From Enterococcus_D sp050529585 (lineage in GTDB: Bacteria > Bacillota > Bacilli > Lactobacillales > Enterococcaceae), in contig NZ_CP172882.1 in assembly GCF_050529585.1 (NCBI RefSeq), positions 2,294,001 through 2,358,000 of the forward strand: 64,000 nucleotides of DNA, read 5' to 3'. Position numbers and translations under genes: made by a program. How positions within the stretch are numbered: the stretch's first letter is position 1; the number at the start of each line of letters is the position of its first letter. This document shows, piece after piece, positions 7,070 to 15,242 of the stretch. Below the pieces are notes generated by a model. It was not told the origin of the DNA, did not search any database, and saw only the letters and a program-made list of their open reading frames with translations.

Positions 7070-7736
7070 ATAATTGAACCTCCAAATCTTCCCTGTTATA
7101 CTGTAATGGCAAAAACAGCTCAAGATTATCCGCAGCGTAATGAACTTCGGAAATATTATTCCTATAATCTTTTATTATGATATGAAGTAACACATCTGGA
7201 TGTTTACTCTTTACTTTTGCGATATTTTCTCTTGATTTGAAAAAGGCGTTAATAAATACCTTTTTCGGTACATGTCGACCTTCTGCTAATTCTCGTTCTT
7301 TGGTAAATCCCCAAGCAACTTTAGGATCTTGATAAACATAAAAAATCGTCACTCGAAAATCATTTTTCAACGCGCGTGAAATATTTTTTCCGGCACTTAA
7401 AATAGCAAAAGTCGCATCTAAAACAAATGAGTAGCCATGCTCCAAAACATGTTTAAATGCTTGCTCTACTAACCAAGAAGATGCTTTTTGAAAGAGGCTA
7501 GAATTTTTCCCATTATACTCAGGAAACTGTGTGCGAAAGTAATCCGCATCAATAATTACGTGATTATCATAATTCTCAGCTAATCCCATCGCAACCTCTG
7601 ATTTTCCAGCTCCTGGACTTCATGTCATAAAGACTGCATCTCGTCCAACTTCGGGGGATTTTCCTTTGATAATATAAGAAATAAATTTATCCTTATTTGC
7701 TTTTGCATACTCTAAATAAGAATCATTCGTTTCCAC
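7062..7736 (-). pseudogene. Zeta-type toxin (UDP-sugar kinase family), P-loop interrupted by TGA
   Basis: Read from a GTG at 7736 (AAAGGGG upstream), the frame gives about 38 residues ending DAVFMT, then an in-frame TGA (7620-7622), then SPGAGKSEVAMGLAENYDNH and about 185 more residues. In zeta toxins this place is GSPGAGKS, so the stop replaces the first Gly (GGA to TGA, a single base change). Zeta toxins phosphorylate UDP-N-acetylglucosamine and poison cell wall synthesis. Downstream parts look intact (VIIDADYFRTQFP, SFVLDATF, GRHVPKKVF). Restart at the ATG for MGLAENY would yield a protein without the ATP-binding loop. The toxin is therefore probably dead, while its small partner gene is still open. 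Confidence 0.82.
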
Positions 7737-7826
7737 CTAATTCATCCCCTTTCCGTCTGTTAAAAGTATTATACGTCATTCACAGTATAAAGTCAGTATT
7801 TGAAAACGATATGATCCATTGAAAGC

Positions 7827-9167
7827 TCACCGTTTCTTTATTATCCCGTCAATTGTACATAGAAATTCATAGTTTTTCGGTACTAAAGGCGTGTAAAACT
7901 CACTAATCACACTTCCACCTGTATCCACATACCCTCGTCCTTTAATCCGCTTCATAAAGAAGTTTTTATCAACCTCACCAAACATCATAGAAAACCCCAG
8001 CTCACTCATCCGTCCTAAAGCAACCCGGAAATTAAATTGATCGCGAATCCCATCTCCCAGATATTTCGCATCTGGTCTTTGACAAGCTAGAATCAAAAAG
8101 AAGCCAGACTGACGACCTAACATCACAATTTGTTTGAGCTTATTCAAAATCGTCGCACTTTCCTTCGTCGTTAACATCTCCATAAAAGCAACATATTCGT
8201 CAAAGATTAAAAAGTTTGGCGGAAGACCAAGATAGGCATAATTCTCCCCTGTTTTGTAGTTGGACATTTCTTTCATTGCCTTACTACGAGCCATCATGCG
8301 TTCATAGAAATCCTCCACACACGCAGAAATTTCTTCCTTTTGAAAATAAACGTGAGGCATCACCGTACTTAAATCTGCTAGGTCCGCATTCTTCGGATCA
8401 AGGACAAATAGCTCTGCCTCAGATTTTAGTAGCGCCTGAATAATGGTAAGTAGGAAATAAGTCTTTCCTCCACCAGTGCCGCCAGCGATTAACATATGCG
8501 GCAAGGAATCATAGGCCCACACTTGGTTCTTCATCAATCGTAATGTGCCATTTTCTGCCACCACGTCCTCAATCCCAATCCGATTGGCAATCATATCGTA
8601 AAGCAAGGTGTATTCCACATAAGAGTCTTTGAGTTCCTTTTCCACTAGCTCACAATACAGCCCACTTTCCAATTTCTTTTCCAACTTCAAGAGCTGATCT
8701 TGATATTTCCCAAGTGAAATTTGAACACGAATGGAAAGTAACCCATCCTTCATCCGATAATAAATTTTGGGGAAATAGCTGATGGTCTCTTTGGTTCGAC
8801 TACTATTGAGGTCTTTGAAAAATCCTTCGCTTTGGGTCTGATTTACTTCATACCAATGGTTTTCTAGAATCATCCGGGCTAGCTTCTGCCGGTGCCACAA
8901 ACTCCGCCAGTGATCGTGGAAAAAGTGAATATAAAGCAAGAACATGCTTCCTGAAAGTGCTAGACTTCCCAATAGACGGACTAAATCTTTCATAGACCAA
9001 GCAATTTCAATAGTGGAAATTGATAGACTAGAAAAATCCAACTGCCTATGCTCTTGAAAATAAAAGATGACCATCCAACCGATGAATAAGAGTATCAACC
9101 ACCCTAAAACAAAGTGATAAACCAAATGTTGATCCCCAGCTCGTATGCGATGTCCTTTGTACTGCAC
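7827..9167 (-). CDS. FtsK/SpoIIIE-type coupling ATPase, Tn916 Orf21-like
   Basis: A DNA-translocating ATPase that brings the relaxase-DNA complex to the transfer channel. It has two N-terminal membrane segments (about residues 18-38 and 60-82), Walker A AGGTGGGKT near residue 230, ILDPKNADLADL-like follow-up (FVLDPKNADLADL), and Walker B NFLIFDEYVAFM. Long blocks such as LACQRPDAKYLGDG match what I recall of Tn916 Orf21. A longer frame exists from a TTG at 9200, but GGAGGTGA lies 8 bases before the GTG at 9167, and the protein then starts like Orf21, so I prefer that start (446 residues). It lies upstream of oriT and mobT, as in Tn916, with the zeta and dcm units inserted between. Confidence 0.93.
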   Translation of the reverse strand: MQYKGHRIRAGDQHLVYHFVLGWLILLFIGWMVIFYFQEHRQLDFSSLSISTIEIAWSMKDLVRLLGSLALSGSMFLLYIHFFHDHWRSLWHRQKLARMILENHWYEVNQTQSEGFFKDLNSSRTKETISYFPKIYYRMKDGLLSIRVQISLGKYQDQLLKLEKKLESGLYCELVEKELKDSYVEYTLLYDMIANRIGIEDVVAENGTLRLMKNQVWAYDSLPHMLIAGGTGGGKTYFLLTIIQALLKSEAELFVLDPKNADLADLSTVMPHVYFQKEEISACVEDFYERMMARSKAMKEMSNYKTGENYAYLGLPPNFLIFDEYVAFMEMLTTKESATILNKLKQIVMLGRQSGFFLILACQRPDAKYLGDGIRDQFNFRVALGRMSELGFSMMFGEVDKNFFMKRIKGRGYVDTGGSVISEFYTPLVPKNYEFLCTIDGIIKKR

Positions 9168-9233
9168 GTCACTCGTCACCTCCAATCGAAAAAAGCCCAA
9201 TGTAATTTATCGGGCCAATTTCAATGATCATCC

Positions 9234-9578
9234 CTAATCTTTTGCCACAACGGGAAGTTGCTTGGTTTCTACTAGTCGCTTTAAAAAGCCTTCAATGGCA
9301 TCCGGCATCTCAACGCCAAGGTCTTCCAAGACGGATTCAGCTTCCCGACACAAACACTCATTTACTTCCACAACCATAAAGAATGACTCTTCTTCTCCTA
9401 GCCAATCCAGCACATCAAAGTCTTCTTCGCTATCGGTATCTACTCCGAGTAAACCTTGATGCATAATCAGGAACAGTTTTTCATCGTATGTCAAAGCTTT
9501 CGTGAGTTGTTCTTCGGTCAGCTCTCCTTTGCCATATTGATCGAGACAATCTAAAATATGCTCAACATTTATTTCCAT
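9234..9578 (-). CDS. Hypothetical acidic protein of the element
   Basis: 114 residues, strongly acidic, reading MEINVEHILDCLDQYGKGEL and containing SEEDFDVLDWLGEEES and LEDLGVEMPDAIEGFLKR. I do not recognise a family. The ATG at 9578 has AGGTGA 7 bases upstream; a GTG at 9587 is the alternative. It lies between the Orf22-like and Orf21-like genes, where several Tn916-family elements have a small variable gene, and is likely part of the same operon. Confidence 0.7.
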   Translation of the reverse strand: MEINVEHILDCLDQYGKGELTEEQLTKALTYDEKLFLIMHQGLLGVDTDSEEDFDVLDWLGEEESFFMVVEVNECLCREAESVLEDLGVEMPDAIEGFLKRLVETKQLPVVAKD

Positions 9579-9587
9579 AGTTCTCAC

Positions 9588-9962
9588 CTATTTCTTCCCT
9601 TCATTTTGATTGTTAGGATTTCCTTGATTTTGCGGGCGTTTTAGCACCAAATCATCCGCCTTAATGAACCAATTGACCGTGGTTCCTTCTCGGAAAACAT
9701 AATTGGCGACAGTATCCACAATCGGATTGACCAATTCGACTTCGGCATCATAGGCAAACTCGCGTAAGGGCACATTTGCCGGGATACTGACTTGGATCAT
9801 TCGACCTTGCGCCGAGGATTTCAAATTATAGGTCCGTTCTTTCACCTCGTTACTAACCGTTCCATCTTCATTTTGTTTGCGAACTTCCCGGCGCAATGCA
9901 GAAAACCGCAACTTGCCAAATGTTAATCCTGAATCTACGACAATACCTTCTGTTAATCTCAT
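9588..9962 (-). CDS. DUF961 family protein, Tn916 Orf22-like
   Basis: 124 residues beginning MRLTEGIVVDSGLTFGKLRF, with ALRREVRKQNEDGTVS, ERTYNLKS and QGRMIQVSIPA blocks that closely match Tn916 Orf22 as I recall it. DUF961 proteins are the first genes of Tn916-type transfer operons; the ICEBs1 homologues HelP-like/YdcP are linked to element DNA processing, but a precise role here is inference. The C-terminus is Asn/Gln-rich (NQGNPNNQNEGKK). It lies 11 bases after the Orf23-like gene and 9 bases before the acidic gene, in one operon. Confidence 0.9.
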   Translation of the reverse strand: MRLTEGIVVDSGLTFGKLRFSALRREVRKQNEDGTVSNEVKERTYNLKSSAQGRMIQVSIPANVPLREFAYDAEVELVNPIVDTVANYVFREGTTVNWFIKADDLVLKRPQNQGNPNNQNEGKK

Positions 9963-9973
9963 CTTTTCTCCTC

Positions 9974-10288
9974 CTATGCTTTCACTAAATCATCGACATA
10001 CAACACATAATCCGTAAAACCACGGTTCTCAATCTCATACCCTTTGGCAACCAAGTGGGGATTGACGGCTTTTAGCGGTTGGTCTTGATCAAAATCCTTT
10101 TCCCCGGCTTCCGCAGCTACCACCACTTCGATATCATCAGCTCGTTGCTTGCTAGAAAACAAGTGATAGCTTCGACCAATTACGGTGGTATTTCGACCGT
10201 ATCCTTCTGTGAGTACCTCACCTTCGCCACCATAAGTCAGTTTTCCAAAGGTTTCGGCCATATCTGGCACAACAAATTTTAATTCCAT
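9974..10288 (-). CDS. DUF961 family protein, Tn916 Orf23-like
   Basis: 104 residues beginning MELKFVVPDMAETFGKLTYG and ending FTDYVLYVDDLVKA, matching the DUF961/Orf23 pattern (FSSKQRADDIEVVV, VNPHLVAKGYEI). I chose the ATG at 10288, which has GAGGAAAGAAC upstream, rather than the frame from 10390 that runs through a terminator hairpin. It is the first gene of the transfer operon that continues through Orf22 and Orf21. Tn916 Orf23 is almost the same length. Confidence 0.9.
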   Translation of the reverse strand: MELKFVVPDMAETFGKLTYGGEGEVLTEGYGRNTTVIGRSYHLFSSKQRADDIEVVVAAEAGEKDFDQDQPLKAVNPHLVAKGYEIENRGFTDYVLYVDDLVKA

Positions 10289-10329
10289 GTTCTTTCCTCT
10301 TTTCATTTTTAGTTTGTGATACAAAAATA

Positions 10330-10360
10330 GCGCGACAACTTTTTTAGGAGGCAGTCGCGC
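10330..10360 (-). terminator. Terminator after the surface protein gene
   Basis: On the minus strand GCGCGAC and GTCGCGC pair around a 17-base loop and are followed by TATTTTTG. It separates the surface protein gene from the Orf23-Orf22-Orf21 operon. Confidence 0.6.
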
Positions 10361-10399
10361 ACGTTGGTTCTTAGGATTTACTTGTTTCATCTCATCACC

Positions 10400-13300
10400 T
10401 TAGTTTCGACGATTCCAGAAGTAATACCCAGCCGTCGCAAAGATCAAGGTGAAGCCAATGAACAGGAGAACATTGGAATTTTTCTCTCCAGTTTTAGGGA
10501 ATGTCTTCACTGTAGGACTGGATTCTGGAGTGTCACTTGAAACAGTTGGTGTCTCCGATTGTTCTGGCGTACCAGGTGTTGTCGGAACTTCTTTTGGCGT
10601 TAAGGTTTGGGATTTTTCTTTCAAATCCTCATTGTGTTTTCCATTGATGTTTCCATCTTTATCGTAATTGATTTCCGCAAACGTAAATTTGGTTCCTTCT
10701 GGGTACTTACTCGTATCTACTTTTTCTGCGAGCACGATTTTGGTGAACTCTTTGTCATTGATTTCATACTCAATTTTGCCAGATTTCCAAATTTCTTTGT
10801 TTGTACCATCTGGAAGTAACGCATATAAAATGGTTCCAAAGGCTTCCTTTGAGCCATCCAGTACATCATGGGTAATCGAAACATCATCAAACATATCCAC
10901 CACATCACCGTGAGTGAACGTCTGAGAACCGTCCTCTAGATGGGCTTTTGTTTGAATGGAAACATGCCGGTCCATCTCACTCTTGACGGTTTGGGCTTGA
11001 TTGTTCAAGCTGGCATCTTTTGCGACTGGTTCCTCTCCTGCTTCATAAGCTTCCTTATCTTCATACACATAATTGAATAAGACAATCGTTTTATCCAAGA
11101 CTTGTTCGGCGGTTAATTTATGCAGAATTTCCCAAGTTCCAGTTTTTTCTTTATTCGCCAAAGTTGCGGTTGTTTCCGCAATCACGACTGGTTTTGCCTT
11201 CTCGTCTTTTTCTTGGGCAGCTTTTGTGGCTTCCACATCGATTGCTTGGGCCACAACATACCAATCGTCTTTGATTTCATGCAAGTTATAACTCAATTTA
11301 TCGACTAGTTCAGTAGAATCAAGGGTCACCAATTCTTTTTCACCGTCTTTCCAAGCCGCTAGAGAAGTTAAACTGTCTTCTTCCTCAGGCAAATCATATA
11401 GCATCAAACGGTTCAGACTAACAGAGAAATTCGTGTTGGTTAGCTTCTCATAAGGGATTGTTACTGTTTTAATTGGTTGCTTTTGTCCTTTTTCGGTAAT
11501 GGTAAAAATGTATTCACTTTTAGCGTAATCTTCTTTGTTTTGTTTGAAAGTAGAACGGATTTCTAGCGGTGTAATCTTTTGGAATCCTTCTGGTGCTTCC
11601 ACTTCCTCCAGTAAATAATCCCCATAGGGCAGATTTTCAAATTTGCCATAACCATCAAAGCCTAGTTGATCATTGTAAGCTGTGGTGGCTTCATCTTTAG
11701 CACCGGTAATCTCCGCGGTTCCTTCCAATGGTGTTACCTTAAAGGTTAAGTCATTGAAGCCCGTTTCGGTAGTTCCGGCGGCTGATCCGGCAAATTTGAA
11801 GAAATCAAAGCCGAAACGAATTACTTGTTCCTTGACAGTCACATCGCGCGTGATAACCGCATTCTCTGCGCTATCATCTACTTTTTTGATGGACACCGGA
11901 TATCTTGTTTCATCCAAAGTATACCCTTCTGGCGCTTTTGTTTCTTGCCAATAGTATTCATTAATGGCTAGATGCTTCACGGCTACTTGATTCTTCTCAT
12001 CCAAATTCAAGGTGACCGTTTCATCAGAAGCTTTGGTGCCTTTTACCAATTCTGATGTAAAAGCATCCGTCCATTTGACCGCTTGCCCATCTTCAGCGGT
12101 AAACAAAGTGTATTCAGCACCCTCAAAGACTGCCTTACCCTGTGTTTTATCTCCAGTATCTTTGTCTTCTTTTGTCAAAGTGGTTTCGCCAGTGATTTCT
12201 TGATTTTGGCCTTTTACGTTACTGGTCACCAGTGCCACAGTTTGATTGGCGTATTTCAGTTCAACTTTTACTGGCTTGAAAGTATTCACGAAGCCATTAC
12301 TCGCTTTGGTTTCTGTCACATAATAGGTTCCCAATTCCAATGCATTGGCGATATCTTTTGGTGTTTCCCCATGCCCTTTTTCATCCGTCGTGATTTCTTG
12401 GACGATTTCACCAGTTGGGCTGTCTTTGCGAATGGCAAACGTATTGCCAGCTAAGGAATAATTCTCATTCCAGAGATCCGTCCCTGACTCAACTCCGGTT
12501 TTGTCCAGAATGATTTGCCCTTTTTCTCGCATGTTTTTTGAAGTTACAGAAATGGTCTCCCCGGCTTTAATAGTGGCAGTCATGGGTGTGGTATCAATCG
12601 TATAAGGCGCCGGCACCGATTTTTCAGTAATGGTTACTTTGGTGCCATGGGGAATCCCATCTAACACAGCAACTCCCTCTTTATTCGTAGTGACATCTTT
12701 TTCAGGTAAGACTTTTCCAAAATCCAAATGGAAAACCGTTCCCGGGACAACGTCACCAGATTCCTTATCAACTTTCTTAATCTTTAAAGATCCTTCTGTT
12801 TCTACATCAATTTTAATCGTATAGGTATTGGGCTTCTCAATTGCCCCCGCCATCAAAGTTTGTTGGCCGGCTTTTTTGTAAGCCACAGGTGTTCCAGTAC
12901 CGGCGGATTTCTTTAGGGTTAACACACCGCTCTCTTTAGAATTGGCATTTGGCGTAATCACCAATTGGTTGCCATTTACGCGGTAATCAATATTGGCGGT
13001 ATTGTCGACAACCTCATCAAATTCCAATAAATTCAGACCATTTGTATCGGTCACAGTGGTCGATTGGCCTAACACGGTTTTCACTGTGGAATTGTGAAAG
13101 CTTGGTTTCTTCTGATAATCCGTGATGGCCTGATTGATTTTTGTTTCAATGGCTGCGATATTTACTGCACTGCCATCGGAACGTTTAATTGAGTGAAGCG
13201 TGTAGCCATTGACTTCTTGCCAGATCATCTTCTGGGCCACAATATGAGTATCCACATCCGTGCCGGCATTCTTCCATAAAACAGAAACTAGTTTTGCTTT

Positions 13301-13627
13301 CTCCGGCATAGAGGGTAATGGATTCTTCTCATAACCTGGCGTGAATTCATTGTAAATCGGCACTCCTGGTTCGATACAGAAAATGTCTTGTTTAACGCCA
13401 TTGTAGACAGCATAGTGCGGCACGGTGACTTCTGACATGGGACGACCATCACTAAAAATACCTTCGACCGCATATTGGTGAGCCAAATCCAGTTCCACCG
13501 TTACCGTTTGTGGATGGGTGATTTTCTCGGCAAAGGCAATAGTTGGACCAAGGGAGCCACCAATTGTTTGACCTAATAGGGCTAACGCCGCAAACAAGCG
13601 CCAATTCTTAAATCTTGGCTTTTTCAT
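10400..13627 (-). CDS. LPXTG-anchored thioester/Cna-B adhesin with VaFE-like repeat
   Basis: A 1075-residue cell wall surface protein. It has a signal peptide (residues 1-33, ending near TIAFAE), a thioester domain with Cys84 in IFCIEPGVP and Gln in AQKMIWQEV, then several SpaA/Cna-B-type beta domains (LKIKKVDKESGDVVPGTVFH; LDKTGVESGTDLWNENYSLA; LTKEDKDTGDKTQ), a VaFE-like segment (YPEGTKFTFAEINYDKDGN), a Pro/Thr-rich linker, the sortase motif FPKTG, a membrane helix and a basic tail. Thioester domains bind host or partner-cell surfaces covalently, and Cna-B domains carry isopeptide bonds. The ATG at 13627 follows AAAGGAG. Placed at the head of a Tn916-type operon, it may aid donor-recipient contact or host adhesion. 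Confidence 0.9.
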   Translation of the reverse strand: MKKPRFKNWRLFAALALLGQTIGGSLGPTIAFAEKITHPQTVTVELDLAHQYAVEGIFSDGRPMSEVTVPHYAVYNGVKQDIFCIEPGVPIYNEFTPGYEKNPLPSMPEKAKLVSVLWKNAGTDVDTHIVAQKMIWQEVNGYTLHSIKRSDGSAVNIAAIETKINQAITDYQKKPSFHNSTVKTVLGQSTTVTDTNGLNLLEFDEVVDNTANIDYRVNGNQLVITPNANSKESGVLTLKKSAGTGTPVAYKKAGQQTLMAGAIEKPNTYTIKIDVETEGSLKIKKVDKESGDVVPGTVFHLDFGKVLPEKDVTTNKEGVAVLDGIPHGTKVTITEKSVPAPYTIDTTPMTATIKAGETISVTSKNMREKGQIILDKTGVESGTDLWNENYSLAGNTFAIRKDSPTGEIVQEITTDEKGHGETPKDIANALELGTYYVTETKASNGFVNTFKPVKVELKYANQTVALVTSNVKGQNQEITGETTLTKEDKDTGDKTQGKAVFEGAEYTLFTAEDGQAVKWTDAFTSELVKGTKASDETVTLNLDEKNQVAVKHLAINEYYWQETKAPEGYTLDETRYPVSIKKVDDSAENAVITRDVTVKEQVIRFGFDFFKFAGSAAGTTETGFNDLTFKVTPLEGTAEITGAKDEATTAYNDQLGFDGYGKFENLPYGDYLLEEVEAPEGFQKITPLEIRSTFKQNKEDYAKSEYIFTITEKGQKQPIKTVTIPYEKLTNTNFSVSLNRLMLYDLPEEEDSLTSLAAWKDGEKELVTLDSTELVDKLSYNLHEIKDDWYVVAQAIDVEATKAAQEKDEKAKPVVIAETTATLANKEKTGTWEILHKLTAEQVLDKTIVLFNYVYEDKEAYEAGEEPVAKDASLNNQAQTVKSEMDRHVSIQTKAHLEDGSQTFTHGDVVDMFDDVSITHDVLDGSKEAFGTILYALLPDGTNKEIWKSGKIEYEINDKEFTKIVLAEKVDTSKYPEGTKFTFAEINYDKDGNINGKHNEDLKEKSQTLTPKEVPTTPGTPEQSETPTVSSDTPESSPTVKTFPKTGEKNSNVLLFIGFTLIFATAGYYFWNRRN

Positions 13628-13662
13628 AAAATAAATCTCCTTTCGTTTTTGGGTAATAAAAA

Positions 13663-13692
13663 AGACGTTCAAATTTTTAGTTTTGAACGTCT
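13663..13692 (-). terminator. Terminator between the HEAR-like gene and the adhesin gene
   Basis: On the minus strand AGACGTTCAAA pairs with TTTGAACGTCT and is followed by TTTTTT. Only 36 bases separate it from the adhesin start, so adhesin transcription either starts within this hairpin region or depends on read-through. Confidence 0.75.
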
Positions 13693-13706
13693 GATTTAGA
13701 GTGCTA

Positions 13707-14369
13707 CTATTTAGTTTTCTTTATTTTAGATAAGTTGTTTCTCTGTTTATAGATTTTGATTTTTCGATAATCAAACCCTATCTCTGTCATTAATTCCTCC
13801 CAATTTTTATTTGTTCTTTTCATTATTGTATCAACTGACGGCAGCCTCGGTGATTGAACGAGTTTCCGAAATTTCGTCATTGATAAATCATCCTGTAAAT
13901 TTAATCGGATTATTTCATTTCTTAGTTCAAGCATCAATTCAAAATCAGTAAATGAAGGCTCCTCCGTTTTCTTTCTGAAGAGAGGTCTTACATCTCCAAA
14001 CCTCTTTTTCAATGTACTTAATGAAGGAACATCTTTTCCCACCGATTTTTGTTCATACATACGCTGAGAAGTTATTTTCTCAACCTCGATAAAAGCTCCT
14101 ACTATTCTCAATAAATCTTTTTCTGATGTTTTTGCCCATTTTCCATATCCTGTATTTTCCAGACCAATACTAACCAACAAATTTTCCCATGATCCATATT
14201 TTTGAATAATAAACCACATACCTGGTGCAGAATTTGGATTCTCTGATAATTTTTTCTGGTACTGACGGCTAGATTTTATTCCGTGTTTTTCGATGAACTC
14301 ATTAATGAGCAAAATCAGTTTTAGATCACTTATATTTTTCCATATGATACGTCCATCATTTTGCTTCAC
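13707..14369 (-). CDS. Repeat protein resembling homing-endonuclease-associated repeats
   Basis: 220 residues, basic at the C-terminus. Three related units can be seen: around PNSAPGMWFIIQKYGSWENL, around VPSLSTLKKRFGDVRPLF and around LPSVDTIMKRTNKNWEELMT, each a Pro-Ser turn, a helix and an aromatic-rich F/Y-G-x-W-type helix end. This pattern resembles the homing-endonuclease-associated repeat, a small DNA-binding module. No nuclease motif is visible. I infer a DNA-binding accessory protein of the element, perhaps a regulator. It is the gene nearest the rplS side of the element. The ATG is preceded by a weak AGGAG-like site (TTTTAGGAG). Confidence 0.6.
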   Translation of the reverse strand: MKQNDGRIIWKNISDLKLILLINEFIEKHGIKSSRQYQKKLSENPNSAPGMWFIIQKYGSWENLLVSIGLENTGYGKWAKTSEKDLLRIVGAFIEVEKITSQRMYEQKSVGKDVPSLSTLKKRFGDVRPLFRKKTEEPSFTDFELMLELRNEIIRLNLQDDLSMTKFRKLVQSPRLPSVDTIMKRTNKNWEELMTEIGFDYRKIKIYKQRNNLSKIKKTK

Positions 14370-14675
14370 GATAAAAACTCCTAAAAATTATTTAGATAGA
14401 AGCCTATCACATTAACTTTTTAGTAGAAAAGTACATGTTTTGTCTTTTTTGAAAAAAGTCGACCTTTTTAGTAACTCGGGTTCAAAAGTTGCTAAATTCG
14501 GTAAATGTTTTGGTATTTTCCGTATTAAATTTGTCGTCAAGCTGACTACTAAATTTTGCCCTATTTTGACAACACTGATAGTCAATGTCGGACAATCTAG
14601 GACAATTTAGGGGAATATGAGTGAAAAATGGTCCAAAACAGCCAAAAATGGCTTAAAACTGTGATAGAGAAAAAA
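14370..14675. other. Gene-free stretch with the likely right end of the Tn916-like element
   Basis: No gene is visible. The AT-rich stretch has many short words with TTGTC, GTCG and GGACAAT (around 14410-14610), which look like repeated binding sites of an integrase. Since rplS with its own terminator follows directly, the junction between element and chromosome should be here. The exact end cannot be fixed without an empty-site sequence. Confidence 0.4.
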
Positions 14676-14679
14676 GAAA

Positions 14680-14702
14680 AAGCCCTTGATATACAAGGAC
14701 TT
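14680..14702 (-). terminator. rplS terminator
   Basis: On the minus strand AAGTCCTTG pairs with CAAGGGCTT around TATAT, followed by TTTCTTTTTT. It ends the rimM-trmD-rplS transcription unit. Confidence 0.8.
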
Positions 14703-14739
14703 TTCATAGATTTCAGATTTCCAAGGAAGTTTTCCGTGT

Positions 14740-15087
14740 TTATCTTCTGATTTCTTTGATACGCGCTGCTTTTCCGTGTAATGCACGTAAGTAGTACAAT
14801 TTTGCACGACGTACTTTACCGTAACGAACAACTTCGATTTGTGCAACACGAGGTGTGTGCAATGGGAAGGTACGTTCAACACCGACACCATTTGATACTT
14901 TACGTACTGTATAAGTTTCGCTGATACCAGCGCCGCGGCGTTTGATTACAACACCTTCGAATAACTGGATACGTTCCCGAGTACCTTCGACAACTTTCGC
15001 ATGTACGCGAACAGTGTCACCAGGACGGAAAGCTGGAATATCAGTACGTAATTGTTCTTGAGTTAGTTCTTGAATCAATGGATTCAT
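14740..15087 (-). CDS. rplS: 50S ribosomal protein L19
   Basis: 115 residues, reading [20 protein letters not shown] with the L19 blocks [32 protein letters not shown] and the basic C-terminus [15 protein letters not shown]19 lies at the 30S-50S interface. The ATG at 15087 has AAGGAG 10 bases upstream; a longer frame from 15126 lacks support. It is the last gene of the rimM-trmD-rplS group, and the Tn916-like element starts a few dozen bases after its terminator. Confidence 0.97.
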
Positions 15088-15213
15088 CTTTATCATTCTC
15101 CTTATTCCCAAACATTCATAAAGCAATCAGCTCCAGCGGAACATCGTAATAGTTGAGTTTACACTCACTGAAATATCTTACCACAGAATAGACGCTGCTG
15201 TAAAGAAGATTTT

Positions 15214-15241
15214 CTTGTCACAAACAACTTGATGTGACAAG
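15214..15241 (-). other. Hairpin between trmD and rplS, possible L19 leader element
   Basis: CTTGTCAC and GTGACAAG pair around a 12-base loop just after the trmD stop. The 155-base gap before rplS is unusually long for this operon, and rplS of Firmicutes often has a structured leader. No T-run follows the hairpin, so it is not a good terminator. Confidence 0.4.
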
Positions 15242-15242
15242 G

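Noticed and set aside
7062..7589. A shorter intact protein starting at MGLAENYD in place of a broken zeta toxin
   Set aside because: The codons upstream of the TGA, ending in DAVFMT, read directly into SPGAGKS, so the true gene is longer; the short form would lack the P-loop and has no SD at this ATG.
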